This document shows positions 53,556 through 63,025 of a stretch of 64,000 nt of DNA, piece after piece; positions within the stretch are counted from its first letter, which is position 1, and each line of letters starts with the position of its first letter. This DNA comes from Bythopirellula goksoeyrii (GTDB lineage: Bacteria; Planctomycetota; Planctomycetia; Pirellulales; Lacipirellulaceae), in the NCBI RefSeq assembly GCF_008065115.1, contig NZ_CP042913.1:71211-135210 (forward strand), read 5' to 3'. A program made the position numbers and the translations under genes. The notes beneath the pieces are model-generated. The model was not told the origin of the DNA. It ran no database searches and worked only from the letters and a program-made list of their open reading frames with translations.

Positions 53556-53867
53556 TTATGACCAGCTCACCTGCAGCTGATTCTCTATTCCCTGCACGCC
53601 ATCCAAACGGCGGACCACCTCTTGAGCCATTTGCTTTTGGTAGAAGGAACCAACGGTCCCTTCCAACCGGACCATGCCGTCATTGGTTTCGACGCGAAAT
53701 TGCTTGACTGCAAAGTAGGGATTACCCGTCAGAGCGCCCTGAACTTGCTCAAAGAGTGGACATAGAGTTGCCATGGCTTGCCTGCTTGCATAGACCTGAT
53801 TGGAGGGGGATACGGCGGGAGGGCTTTGAACTCCGGCAAGATCATGGCCCGAAAGAATATGGGTCAT
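53556..53867 (-). CDS. BON-domain protein
   Basis: Small protein of 103 residues. The C-terminal about 60 residues form a BON domain (VQGALTGNPYFAVKQFRVET, GMVRLEGTVGSFYQKQMA, VRRLDGVQGIENQLQV), which binds phospholipids or interacts with outer-membrane partners. The N-terminal 40 residues carry no signal peptide. It lacks an operon partner; the region downstream (53437-53555) includes more agctaatagc strings. Confidence 0.85.
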   Translation of the reverse strand: MTHILSGHDLAGVQSPPAVSPSNQVYASRQAMATLCPLFEQVQGALTGNPYFAVKQFRVETNDGMVRLEGTVGSFYQKQMAQEVVRRLDGVQGIENQLQVSWS

Positions 53868-54040
53868 AAATTTGGTCTAGGATGAAAATCTGAGGGAATC
53901 CGCATCCGGTTTGCGGAAAAACGCGTCGGGTCGTGCGGAGTCTACCGTTTGGATGCAGATAGCGAGAGGTCAAATTCATGCAGTCTGAGAACTATTTCAC
54001 GCACCAAATCCAGTCCGCGAGATCCAAACTGTGAACATTC

Positions 54041-55669
54041 TCAACCCTGAAGCCAGGAAGGCAATTCTCCAGCAGGTGGGAGGTGAATCACTTTGGCACT
54101 GCCGATGGCAGTCAACTGGCGGACCCCTTCCAGCGCCTCGCCAGAGGGGGGGGCGTCGAGATTTAAGATGCCGATAGCATCACCTCCCGCCGTGTCACCA
54201 GCCCGACCGACTGCCATCTGGCCAATGTTGACTCCATGTTGGCCGAAGACAGTCCCCACGCCACCAATGATGCCTGGTACATCCTCATGAGTGAATACCA
54301 GCAAACAGCCGTCGAGATAAGCTTCAAGCCGATATCCATCAATTGCGACCAGCCGTGGCATCGACTGGCCGAAAACGGTTCCAGCAACTTTGTGTTTCCC
54401 GGCGTCGGTTTCCAACTCAGCCGACATCGAAGAGCGGAACGATCCCATTTCGCTATGCGATTCGGTCGTGAGTTCAATCCCCCGCTCGCGGAGCATCAAC
54501 TCAGCATTCACCAGATTTATCTCTTGGTCGAGGGCGTGCTTAAGCAAACCGGCGGCGAATGTGGCATTGAGTACCTTGATATCCCGATCAGCTATCTCAC
54601 CACGATAAACGAGTCGGCACTGCCGAGCCACACCTTCCTGCAAGCCGGCCAGTAACATGCCCAACCGGTATGCGACATCCAAATAACCCCGTAGCGATTC
54701 GATCGTTTTGGCATCAAGCGGTGCAACATTCACCGCATGTCGAATCGTGCCGTTGGCCAAGTAATCTGTCAGCAGGCCGACCGCTTCCACGGCGACCTGT
54801 GTCTGAGCTTCTTCCGTACTGGCTCCCAGGTGTGGTGTGCAAATCACGCCGGGTTTTCCGAACAAAGGGCTGTCCGTACAAGGCTCGTCGACATAGACGT
54901 CGAGTGCTACTCCGGCAATTTTTCCCGAATCTAATCCTTGCAGGAGTGCCGCCTCGTTGTAAATCCCGCCCCGAGCACAGTTCACCAACCGCACCCCTTG
55001 CTTCATAATTTCCAGTTGAGGCACATCGATTAGATTCCGTGTCTCATCTGTAAGCGGAGTATGTACTGTAAGATAGTCAACTCTTGGGAGCATCGCTGCC
55101 ACGGTATCCACCAGTTCGATGCCCAATTCTTGCGCTCGCTCCTTGGATAAAAACGGATCGTAGCCGATCACCTTCATCTCCAAAGCAATTGCCCGTTCGG
55201 CAACTGCCAGACCGATGCGCCCCAATCCGACAATACCAAGCGTCTTGCCGGCAACCTGCGAACCCATGTAGAGCTTGCGGTCCCATCGTCCTTCACAAAG
55301 ACTTTGGTACGCCGGGGCCACGTTTCGCGACATCGCCAGCATCAAAGTGATCGTGTGTTCGGCAGTGCTAAGTGTGTTGCCAGCCGGCGTGTTCATCACT
55401 ACGACTCCGGCTCGAGTGGCAGCTGCTTTGTCGATATTATCGGTCCCGACTCCAGCCCGCACGACGGCCTTTAGTCGCCGCGAACCCTCCAGCACTTCAG
55501 GCGTGAGCTTCACACCACTTCGACAGATTGCACCATCGAATTGCCCCAGGGCTTCGCGAAGATCGTCGCCTTTGAGCCCCGTACGGACTTCGTATTCGAA
55601 ACCCGGTGCGGCTTTCAATAGATCGAGACCTTCTTGAGACAAATCGTCGAGAACTATTACTTTGTGCAT
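54041..55669 (-). CDS. serA: D-3-phosphoglycerate dehydrogenase
   Basis: First enzyme of serine biosynthesis, oxidising 3-phosphoglycerate with NAD. The 542-residue product is the long SerA type: the split substrate domain, the Rossmann GKTLGIVGLGRIG with the downstream Asp, RGGIYNEAALLQGL and TPHLGASTEEAQ carrying the catalytic His, an intervening ASB domain, and a C-terminal ACT domain (FTHEDVPGIIGGVGTVFGQH) for serine feedback. It is 80 bp downstream of serC in the same direction, an operon for the first two steps. A phosphoserine phosphatase gene is not seen here. Confidence 0.96.
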   Translation of the reverse strand: MHKVIVLDDLSQEGLDLLKAAPGFEYEVRTGLKGDDLREALGQFDGAICRSGVKLTPEVLEGSRRLKAVVRAGVGTDNIDKAAATRAGVVVMNTPAGNTLSTAEHTITLMLAMSRNVAPAYQSLCEGRWDRKLYMGSQVAGKTLGIVGLGRIGLAVAERAIALEMKVIGYDPFLSKERAQELGIELVDTVAAMLPRVDYLTVHTPLTDETRNLIDVPQLEIMKQGVRLVNCARGGIYNEAALLQGLDSGKIAGVALDVYVDEPCTDSPLFGKPGVICTPHLGASTEEAQTQVAVEAVGLLTDYLANGTIRHAVNVAPLDAKTIESLRGYLDVAYRLGMLLAGLQEGVARQCRLVYRGEIADRDIKVLNATFAAGLLKHALDQEINLVNAELMLRERGIELTTESHSEMGSFRSSMSAELETDAGKHKVAGTVFGQSMPRLVAIDGYRLEAYLDGCLLVFTHEDVPGIIGGVGTVFGQHGVNIGQMAVGRAGDTAGGDAIGILNLDAPPSGEALEGVRQLTAIGSAKVIHLPPAGELPSWLQG

Positions 55670-55749
55670 GTGTGTTGAGCAGTGGTCAGTGGATAGTAGT
55701 CAGAGGTGATCATAACCGCGATGCAATGCATCGCCAGTCCTTCGAATTA

Positions 55750-56847
55750 TTACTTTGCGTGCTTATCTCTAAAATCGATCATGAAATCTCGCAGTGCCTC
55801 GACTCCCGCGACTGGCATCGCGTTGTAGATCGAAGCTCGAACGCCGCCGACCGAACGGTGACCAGCCAATGCAGTAAGGTCCGCCGCGTCGGCCTGATCA
55901 ATAAACTGGGTCGTAAGTTCCTCGCTGGGCAGACGGAACGAAACGTTCATCAGCGACCGCGAATCCTTCCGTGCATGCCCATCATAGAATCCATTGCTAG
56001 AGTCGATTGTATCGTAGAGCATTTTGGCTTTGGCTTGGTTGATGGAATACATCTTATCCAACCCGCCAATATCATTGAGCAGCCAATCCGTTACAAGCCT
56101 TACGACATAGATAGCAAACGTGGGTGCCGTGTTCATCAGAGAGCCCTGGTCCGCATGCAGCTTGAAATCGAGATAGCTGCCGAGTTCATCGCTGGATCGC
56201 TCCAAGAGGTTCTTGCGGACGACAACGATCGACACACCCGCAGGGCCCATGTTTTTCTGGGCACAAGCGTAGATCATGCCGTAGCGATCTATAGGGAGTG
56301 GCTTGTGCATGAAGTCACTTGAAGCATCGCAAACTAGTGGCACTTGGCCCGCTTGGGGTTCGGCAGCAAATTGCACCCCTTCGATAGTTTCATTGCAGGT
56401 GTAGTGCACGTAAGCTGCGTTGGGGTCGAGTTTCAAATCTGTATCGGAGGGCGTGTAAGTATATTTGTCGTCGGCCCCATCCCAAGCTACATTCATCGAA
56501 CCCAGCTTCTTAGCTTCTTTGATAGCGGCCTTGCCCCACGAACCCGTGAGAATATAGTCGGCGCTCGGTTGCGATTCAGTAAGCAGATTCATGGGAATCA
56601 TCGAGAACAACAGCCGTCCGCCTCCTTGTAGAAACAATACAGAATAGTCGTCCGAGATGCCCAGCAGTGTGCGGATGTTTTTCTCGGCAGCCTCGATGAT
56701 TTCTTTGAAGGTCGGTGACCGATGGCTGATCTCTAAAATCGAGGCCTTCGGTCCTGGCAATGCCATCATCTCACGCTGTACCTGTTCTAATACTGTCTCA
56801 GGTAGCGTTGCCGGTCCTGCTGCAAAATTGTAAGCCCGTTGGGTCAT
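55750..56847 (-). CDS. serC: Phosphoserine aminotransferase
   Basis: PLP-dependent transaminase making phosphoserine from 3-phosphohydroxypyruvate and glutamate. The 365-residue product begins AYNFAAGPATLPETVL, the diagnostic SerC N-terminus. VCDASSDFMHKPLPI supplies the Asp of the PLP site, and YACAQKNMGPAGVSIVVV the Schiff-base Lys. ATG 56847 gives the normal length; an in-frame start 42 bp upstream is unlikely. First gene of the serC-serA pair. Confidence 0.96.
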   Translation of the reverse strand: MTQRAYNFAAGPATLPETVLEQVQREMMALPGPKASILEISHRSPTFKEIIEAAEKNIRTLLGISDDYSVLFLQGGGRLLFSMIPMNLLTESQPSADYILTGSWGKAAIKEAKKLGSMNVAWDGADDKYTYTPSDTDLKLDPNAAYVHYTCNETIEGVQFAAEPQAGQVPLVCDASSDFMHKPLPIDRYGMIYACAQKNMGPAGVSIVVVRKNLLERSSDELGSYLDFKLHADQGSLMNTAPTFAIYVVRLVTDWLLNDIGGLDKMYSINQAKAKMLYDTIDSSNGFYDGHARKDSRSLMNVSFRLPSEELTTQFIDQADAADLTALAGHRSVGGVRASIYNAMPVAGVEALRDFMIDFRDKHAK

Positions 56848-57100
56848 CTTATTTGAGTAATCCTTTGTAACTGCGAGAGGGACGCCCACACGTCGTGAGC
56901 GGCAATTGACTCTAAAATCCGCTCCTCAAAAGGGGCCATTTTAGTGACTCCTCCCATACTTGGCGATGGGTCAACTTCACACTAAAACGACTCATCCGGG
57001 GGACAATAGTTCACCTGATACTCAAATTGCTATTGCGCGGTCCACAACTTGTGGCAACCCCTGGGGAGAAGTAGACTGAAATATCGCAGAGAGTCTCCGT

Positions 57101-58918
57101 TTGGAATTGAGGGTGGGTGTGTTTCAGCATATTCGGCGGTATTTTACTTCCATTTTCGATACCGAGTCTTCTGGAAGGCTTGTCTTTTTCAGCCCCTTAG
57201 TGGGGATTGTTGCCGGTCTTGGCGCTGTTCTATTCTTCTTCCTCCTGATGTGGTTCCAAGGGGCCGTGCTGGGAGGTATCGCAGGCTATTATCCCCCGGC
57301 AGCCGGGAGTGAAGCGATAGAGCATGTGCCTCAGAATCCTTCGCAGTGGTGGGTGGTTCTGTTGGTACCAACTATAGGTGGCTTGGTTTGTGGAATGATA
57401 GTCTATGGTCTCGCACCCGAGGCGGAAGGCCATGGTACCGATGCCCTTGTGCGAGCATTTCATCGACTCAGCGGCCGAATCCGAGGGCGAGTCCCCTTTG
57501 TGAAGACTGTGGCCTCGATCATCACTATCGGAACCGGAGGCTCGGCGGGCCGTGAAGGGCCAATTGCTCAGATTGGTGCCGGATTCGGCTCGTTTCTGGC
57601 CACCAAGCTGAGTTTGAGCGAACGCGACCGAAGATTGCTCATGCTTGCTGGTGCTGCCGGAGGAATTGGGGCAATTTTTCGCGCCCCTTTAGGCGGGGCT
57701 TTATTCGTGAGCGAGGTACTCTACAGCTCTACGGCCTTAGAAACCGCGGCAGTAATTCCCTGTTTCATCGCCTCGATTACGGCCTACACCGTCTTCGCGA
57801 CCATCTATGGCCCCGGTTTGGCATTCAAGACGACCCCTGGCTTGGAGTTTGGCGGGGCTGAAGAGATCCCCCTGTATCTGGTTTTTGCCATACTTTGCGC
57901 AATCGTCGGCTACATCTATGTGTTGGTGTTCTATTGCATGCGCGATCGCGTTTTTCGTCGGCTACCCATTCCCAATTTTGTGAAACCTGCTGTCGGAGGG
58001 CTGATGCTTGGCGTCCTGGCGATCTGGCTGCCCCACTTAATGTCGGGTGGGTACGGCTGGATTCAAAGAGCCATTGATGGCAAGTTGACCATCTGGATCA
58101 TGGTCGTCCTCTGCTTTGGGAAAATCTTCGCCACGTCATTCACGATTTCATCTGGCGGTAGCGGTGGCGTGTTTGCTCCATCACTTTTCATCGGTGCGAT
58201 GCTTGGTGGGGCTTTTGGCATGGCCTGCCAGCAATTGTTCCCAAATCTGATCACCCATCCTGAAGCATTCATTCTCGTGGGAATGGGAGGATTCTTTGCT
58301 GGCGTCGCCCGGGTTCCCCTCACAGCCATGCTGATGGTTTGTGAAATGAGCGGGACTTACAATCTGCTCATCCCGCTGATGTTGGTCTGCATCATAAACG
58401 TCGCGGTCCTTTCATCACGATGGAGCCTCTATGAAGAACAAGTACCCGGTTTGGTCGATAGCCCTGCCCACCAAGGGGACTTTGTGGTCGATGTGCTAGA
58501 ACAAATGTTTGTTCGTGACGTGATGCATCTGGATCGCAAAGTCGATTTGATCCCAGAAGACATGCCGCTCACCGAGATTCTCCGACTTGCTTCCTACTCC
58601 AACAACAGTTACTACCCAGTAGTCGACCAGGAGAAACAATTGGCCGGCATTTTTTCCCTGCGAGATCTGCGGGCAGTCCTCACCGGCAACGGCTCTGGCC
58701 CACTCATCGTAGCGGCCGACATTGCTACCCAACCCGTGCTGACGGTCAAAGCGGAAGACGACCTACATACTGCCCTACGCCGCTTCACCCAAAAAAATGT
58801 CGACTACCTCCCAATCGTGGAAACAGAAGCCCCGCGCCATGTCATCGGCATGTTAAGCCGACATGACGTGATTGGCGCCTATCACGACCGGGTCTCTAAG
58901 ATGCAGCACCATGAATGA
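57101..58918 (+). CDS. ClC-family chloride channel/transporter with CBS domains
   Basis: Membrane protein of about 605 residues with about 10-11 hydrophobic segments. ClC selectivity motifs are GSAGREGPIAQIG, with the gating Glu (GREGP), and GGSGGVFAPSLF (GxFxP). GHGTDALV replaces the usual first motif, as in other planctomycete-like ClC proteins. A cytoplasmic pair of CBS domains follows (VRDVMHLDRKVDLIPEDMPL, then ATQPVLTVKAEDDL). The gating Glu points to a Cl-/H+ exchanger rather than a channel. The start is uncertain: TTG 57101, GTG 57113 and GTG 57119 are in frame, the last with GAGGGTG before it. Confidence 0.93.
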   Translation: MELRVGVFQHIRRYFTSIFDTESSGRLVFFSPLVGIVAGLGAVLFFFLLMWFQGAVLGGIAGYYPPAAGSEAIEHVPQNPSQWWVVLLVPTIGGLVCGMIVYGLAPEAEGHGTDALVRAFHRLSGRIRGRVPFVKTVASIITIGTGGSAGREGPIAQIGAGFGSFLATKLSLSERDRRLLMLAGAAGGIGAIFRAPLGGALFVSEVLYSSTALETAAVIPCFIASITAYTVFATIYGPGLAFKTTPGLEFGGAEEIPLYLVFAILCAIVGYIYVLVFYCMRDRVFRRLPIPNFVKPAVGGLMLGVLAIWLPHLMSGGYGWIQRAIDGKLTIWIMVVLCFGKIFATSFTISSGGSGGVFAPSLFIGAMLGGAFGMACQQLFPNLITHPEAFILVGMGGFFAGVARVPLTAMLMVCEMSGTYNLLIPLMLVCIINVAVLSSRWSLYEEQVPGLVDSPAHQGDFVVDVLEQMFVRDVMHLDRKVDLIPEDMPLTEILRLASYSNNSYYPVVDQEKQLAGIFSLRDLRAVLTGNGSGPLIVAADIATQPVLTVKAEDDLHTALRRFTQKNVDYLPIVETEAPRHVIGMLSRHDVIGAYHDRVSKMQHHE

Positions 58919-59090
58919 GTTGATGCCAATTGCCGAACCAGAACAACCGATGCGAAACCTCCCTGATTCCATCTTGGATAACTTGGCTTTGTTGGCCACG
59001 GATTTTTCTCTGGTCTCACCGTTAGGGCGGTCTCTCTTTGACCCTTGGGCTGAGGAGTCCAAGTTGCGGGTCAAGATAGACGTATTGTGA
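58911..59090 (+). CDS. Possible small ORF overlapping the ClC gene stop
   Basis: A 59-codon frame beginning MNELMPIAEPEQP at an ATG that overlaps the ClC stop codon by 8 bp, the layout seen in translationally coupled genes. It is acidic, has no membrane segment and no recognised family. There is no independent Shine-Dalgarno, so it may be a chance ORF. Confidence 0.3.
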   Translation: MNELMPIAEPEQPMRNLPDSILDNLALLATDFSLVSPLGRSLFDPWAEESKLRVKIDVL

Positions 59091-59343
59091 CCGGTAGAAT
59101 GGGCATTTTCTTGCAGAATTGAAGTCTGCTTCAAATCAATATGTCTTGGCAAAGCACTTGCAAATAGCACCTTGCCGAATCATGGGCGCGCACAACTCGC
59201 CGATTCTACTCTCCGAAATCACGAAACGGCACTCCATATATCAAACTATCAAAGAGCTTGCCTAATGTGTCGCAAGCTCCATTATCAGGATTGAGCTGGT
59301 AGAATCCACACCGATCTTTGTGCCATTTATAAGATTCTCTGTG

Positions 59344-60546
59344 TCAGTTCTCGAACTCGATGACCTGTAGATCTTCTCGGGAATCAGATAGTTCGTCGAT
59401 CACATCGAACCCGATCCGCGTATTCGCGACGTTCATCTTTTTTAATCTCGGGAGTTTCCCGAGTGCAAGAAAGCTGTCGTCGCTAAGTTGAGTGCCGGCG
59501 ACGTCAAGATCGACTAGATTCGTCATTTTCAGCAGTGCGGGCAACGACTGGTCGCTGATATTGGTTGCCTTGAGAATGAGTGTTTGGAGATTGCGTAAGT
59601 TACCCAATGATTCCATCGTTGCGTCGTTTGTCTTGGTTTCCCAAAGTGAAAGATATTCTAGTCCCGGAAGTTTGCCAATTTTTGCGATCCCCTCTGGAGT
59701 CGCTAAGCGACATTCACTGATGTCTAAGTAATTGATCTTTGGCATGGCAGAAATCACCTCCAGTCCAGCGTCGTCCACCGAAGAGTCGCGCAGGTTCAAC
59801 CTCGCAATTTCAGTCAGGTTGGAGAGGTGAGCAAGCCCCTCACCGGTGACGTCGGTGCCCCGGATGCGGAGTCGCTTAAGTCGTTTTGCATTGGCCAATG
59901 CGGCCATTCCTTTATCGTCGATCTTTGTATAGTCCAACTGAATCTGCTCGATCGTGGGAATGGCACCAATTACTCTGAGAGATTCATTACTGATGGTCGT
60001 ACAGTAATTAAAATTGATAGATTTCAATTTCAAGTCAGCCAGTTTGGCTACTCCAGAGTCCGTTATCTTTGATTTCTCAAGTTGAATGTCGACCAAGGAT
60101 TTGAGTTTTGCCAGGCTACTCAAACCTTCATCCGTAATATTGGTGTTGCGCAAGTCGATCATTCTCAGCCTTGTGAGTCCTTCCAACTTACCAAGGTCTT
60201 CATCACTGATATTCGTGCGGCGTAGTCGGAGTATCCCAAGATTCTCAAGCTCGGCTAGTGCATCGACGATTTGCGAGTCGATTTGAGCATCGGTGAGGTC
60301 CACTTCAGAGACCTCGCCATTGGCGGCTCGCTTGAGTTTGAATCCGGCCTTCAAGAGAATGTCAACCGAGTCTTGATCGGCTAGAGAGGCCTTGGAATCG
60401 AAACTTTCTACTGGCAGCTTTTCATCAGCCGGAAAAGTTGATTCGCTAGCTTTTGCTTGAGTTCTGTGGGTACATATGTGGTACCCAGCCAGTAGTATCA
60501 AGGCGATCGAAAAAGAAAATGTTCGAATAGAGCGGAATTGGTACAC
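59344..60546 (-). CDS. Leucine-rich repeat protein, secreted or anchored
   Basis: A 400-residue protein. The N-terminal hydrophobic stretch (FSFSIALILLAGYHICTH) is a signal peptide or anchor. From about residue 80 it carries about 12 leucine-rich repeats of 23-24 residues with consensus LxxLxxLRxLxLRxTxIxDexL (for example LTRLRMIDLRNTNITDEGL), the cysteine-free LRR class frequent in planctomycetes. Probably a protein-protein interaction scaffold outside the cytoplasm. The start is a GTG at 60546; an ATG was not found closer to the signal segment. Confidence 0.87.
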   Translation of the reverse strand: MYQFRSIRTFSFSIALILLAGYHICTHRTQAKASESTFPADEKLPVESFDSKASLADQDSVDILLKAGFKLKRAANGEVSEVDLTDAQIDSQIVDALAELENLGILRLRRTNISDEDLGKLEGLTRLRMIDLRNTNITDEGLSSLAKLKSLVDIQLEKSKITDSGVAKLADLKLKSINFNYCTTISNESLRVIGAIPTIEQIQLDYTKIDDKGMAALANAKRLKRLRIRGTDVTGEGLAHLSNLTEIARLNLRDSSVDDAGLEVISAMPKINYLDISECRLATPEGIAKIGKLPGLEYLSLWETKTNDATMESLGNLRNLQTLILKATNISDQSLPALLKMTNLVDLDVAGTQLSDDSFLALGKLPRLKKMNVANTRIGFDVIDELSDSREDLQVIEFEN

Positions 60547-60767
60547 TTTTATGCCAGTGGGTTTCGGAGGGTAACTTCAGTAATGGTGCAGTGCGAGACT
60601 GGTAGTTTACTTATTACTTGAAGCAATGACAACGATTTGATAAGTTTGGGTGTTGCGGCGATCTGCGGGCATAGAGTTTGCTAAGCTGGGGATTGATCGC
60701 GCATTACTTCCGTGGCCAACAATCAGGTTGTGACCTTTTTTGCCGTCCTTTCTCTCTTGGAATACAA

Positions 60768-62174
60768 ATGTCTAGAAAATCGACTCGCAGGGATTTTATC
60801 GGGCAAGCTGCAACCTTTGGCGCAAGCCTGGGTGTTTGGTCCAGTGGTAGTTCATTATTGCGTGCTGACACTTCTGCCCTCCAAGGATTAAGTGCGGCCT
60901 GCATCGGTGTGGGGGGAAAGGGAAGTAGCGATACCAGTCATATCGCGGAGCAAGGAGTTGCAATAGTTGGCCTCTGTGATGTCGACCAAGGGACGCTAAA
61001 TAAGAAGGGTCGAGAGTTTCCCGATGCAGCAAAGTTCTCAGATTTCAGAGAGATGCTGGATCGGCTGGGAGACAAAGCTGACATTGTTACTGTCAGTACT
61101 CCGGATCATACTCACGCCGCTGCGGCAGTACGCGCGATGCGAATGAAGAAACACGTCTACTGCCAGAAGCCTCTGACATGGTCAATCGCCGAAGCGCGAA
61201 AGATGCGTGAGGTTGCCGAAGAGACGGGTGTTGTTACTCAAATGGGTAATCAAGGAACCAGTGAAGATGGGCTCCGCGAGGCAGTTGAAGTTGTTCGCAG
61301 TGGAGCCATCGGTGATGTATCTGAAGTTCACATCTGGTCGAATCGACCGATTTGGCCACAAGGTCAGGGTCGCCCGGAAGGGGAGGATCCCATTCCGGAA
61401 GATTTGAACTGGGAAGCCTGGATCGGACCATCTCCAATGCGTCCGTTCAAGAAGGGGATTTACCATGCTTTTAATTGGCGAGGGTGGACCGATTTCGGGA
61501 CTGGTGCTCTGGGTGATATGGCATGCCACACGACCAACATGCCAGTGATGGCGCTGAACCTGTTCGACGCGATGGCTGTAACTCCCCTCAAGAACCCAGG
61601 CCTGACCGAAGGTGAAACTTACCCGGCCAGTTCAGCATTACTGTTTGAATTTTCTGAGCGCGATGGTTTAGCCCCATGTAAATTCTACTGGTACGATGGA
61701 GGAGAACTGCCAGGCGACGAAGTAGTAAGACAATTGCCTGCTTCGTTTCAAAAGCGTGTCCAACAGCAAAGAGAGGGTGGCAACAAGACAAGCGGCTCTG
61801 TACTGATTGGTAGCAAGGGGACCCTCTTTTCCCCAGATGATTACGGAGCAAAGTACTATCTGCTCCCAAAGGAAGACTTCGTTGACTATCATCCGCCAGA
61901 GCCAACCTTGCCCAGAATTCCCTACAATTCAGGGGGCGACCAACGCCAGAAGTGGGAGTTCGTCAATGCGATCAAGGGAGATTATGCTCCCGGAACGATG
62001 TCCAACTTTGGCTACGGAGGCCGCCTGACTGAAACTATCTTGATTGGGAATCTGGCGCTGCGTATGCCCGAAGGTACCCGAATTGAATGGGATGCTGCGC
62101 AACTCAAAAGCCCCAATGTTTCAGAAGTCAATCAGTTTGTACAGCGCGACTGCCGACCGGGTTGGGAGATCTGA
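60768..62174 (+). CDS. Tat-exported Gfo/Idh/MocA family oxidoreductase
   Basis: NAD(P)-dependent sugar-type oxidoreductase of 468 residues exported folded by the Tat pathway: STRRDFIGQAATFGASLG is a twin-arginine signal. A Rossmann fold (ACIGVGGKGSSD, IVGLCDVDQGTLN) and HVYCQKPLTWSIAEARKMRE (the KP motif) mark the family, followed by GNQGTSEDGLREAVEVV, typical of planctomycete paralogs. ATG 60768 is chosen because it gives the Tat signal; the upstream in-frame part has no such pattern. Often associated with DUF1080 proteins, which are present elsewhere in the window. Confidence 0.9.
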   Translation: MSRKSTRRDFIGQAATFGASLGVWSSGSSLLRADTSALQGLSAACIGVGGKGSSDTSHIAEQGVAIVGLCDVDQGTLNKKGREFPDAAKFSDFREMLDRLGDKADIVTVSTPDHTHAAAAVRAMRMKKHVYCQKPLTWSIAEARKMREVAEETGVVTQMGNQGTSEDGLREAVEVVRSGAIGDVSEVHIWSNRPIWPQGQGRPEGEDPIPEDLNWEAWIGPSPMRPFKKGIYHAFNWRGWTDFGTGALGDMACHTTNMPVMALNLFDAMAVTPLKNPGLTEGETYPASSALLFEFSERDGLAPCKFYWYDGGELPGDEVVRQLPASFQKRVQQQREGGNKTSGSVLIGSKGTLFSPDDYGAKYYLLPKEDFVDYHPPEPTLPRIPYNSGGDQRQKWEFVNAIKGDYAPGTMSNFGYGGRLTETILIGNLALRMPEGTRIEWDAAQLKSPNVSEVNQFVQRDCRPGWEI

Positions 62175-62215
62175 GATAGATCAGGCAAATGTGTGGAGAG
62201 CTGCTCAGTTCTGCG

Positions 62216-62602
62216 TCGCGGCTCAAGCGGTGGTGAGTACCTTGCCAGAGCGTGCGACGTGGCCCAGTGGAGCTGTGGGTTCCCAAGGGGCATGCCGACA
62301 ATCCGGTGAATGTGCTTGAGATCGGTGGCACGACGGGCATTCCCAAGAGCCGGATTGCCATGCAAGACTTTCTCACCGCCTACGCACTCCTCAGCGATAC
62401 CTCGCCGGACGAGTACTTTCCGCGCTGTAGCAATCGGTTGATGCTTGGCCCCTCGAAGACGCGAGGCGGAGGGGACGGAAAAGTACTGCTATACACCTCG
62501 TTTCAGCCCGTTACCTTGCGGTCGATGCTAGCAGGAAGTCGCAGTTTTATTGACCAACTCCATTGGTATTGCGATAGCCCCATGTCTGGGTCTATATTTT
62601 GA
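62216..62602 (+). pseudogene. Relic of an AMP-binding (phenylacetate-CoA ligase-like) enzyme
   Basis: The frame from about 62252 reads VELWVPKGHADNPVNVLEIG then GTTGIPKSRI, where GGTTGxPK is the ATP-binding P-loop of AMP-dependent ligases, followed by NRLMLGPSKTRG, recognisable from the same family. Another frame just upstream (SSGGEYLARACDVAQW) appears to be the preceding portion, so there is a frameshift. In-frame stops and missing N- and C-terminal parts make it a decayed fragment between the Tat oxidoreductase gene and blaI. Confidence 0.55.
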
Positions 62603-62628
62603 CAAACCAAATTTGGTTAAACAAATAT
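62599..62628 (+). promoter_or_regulatory. blaI promoter with perfect palindromic operator
   Basis: TTGACA at 62599-62604 (-35) and AAATAT at 62623-62628 (-10-like) are spaced by 18 bp. The spacer begins with the perfect 14-bp palindrome AACCAAATTTGGTT (62605-62618). The palindrome lies 20 bp before the BlaI ATG at 62639. An operator overlapping the promoter is what autoregulation by a BlaI/MecI dimer requires. Confidence 0.7.
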
Positions 62629-62638
62629 TGAGGTAATT

Positions 62639-63025
62639 ATGGGTCGTCCGCCAAAGAATGAACTTACTGAACGAGAGTTGGAGGTGATGCATGTCTTCTG
62701 GAAGCGAAGTGATATCACTGCGAGCGAGGCACGTGCAAACCTTGCCAAAAGCGGGGTGGATCGAGCCTATGTTACGGTCGCCAACCTGGTCAGAATATTG
62801 GTGGACAAAGGATTTCTGAAACCCACCAATGAGGAACGCCCGTTTCGTTATCGTCCTATGCGCACCTTTGAAGAGGTGTCTCAAAGCTTGGTGGGAGATC
62901 TGGTTCAACGCGTGTTTCAAGGGTCTCGTAAACAGTTGCTGGTCAACCTGCTCGGGAGTGAAAAGAAACTCACCAAACAGGAAAGAACGCTTCTCAAAGA
63001 AGTTTTACGGGAGCAAGAGAAATGA
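62639..63025 (+). CDS. blaI: BlaI/MecI/CopY family transcriptional repressor
   Basis: Winged-helix repressor of 128 residues. The conserved start LTERELEVMHVFWKRSDITA leads into the recognition-helix region (SGVDRAYVTVANLVRILVDK) and a dimerisation tail. In BlaI/MecI systems the repressor is cleaved when the BlaR1 metalloprotease senses a signal. The stop codon overlaps the ATG of the downstream M56 peptidase gene (ATGA), indicating coupling. Planctomycetes carry many such pairs whose signals are unknown; a beta-lactam role is not implied. Confidence 0.93.
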   Translation: MGRPPKNELTERELEVMHVFWKRSDITASEARANLAKSGVDRAYVTVANLVRILVDKGFLKPTNEERPFRYRPMRTFEEVSQSLVGDLVQRVFQGSRKQLLVNLLGSEKKLTKQERTLLKEVLREQEK

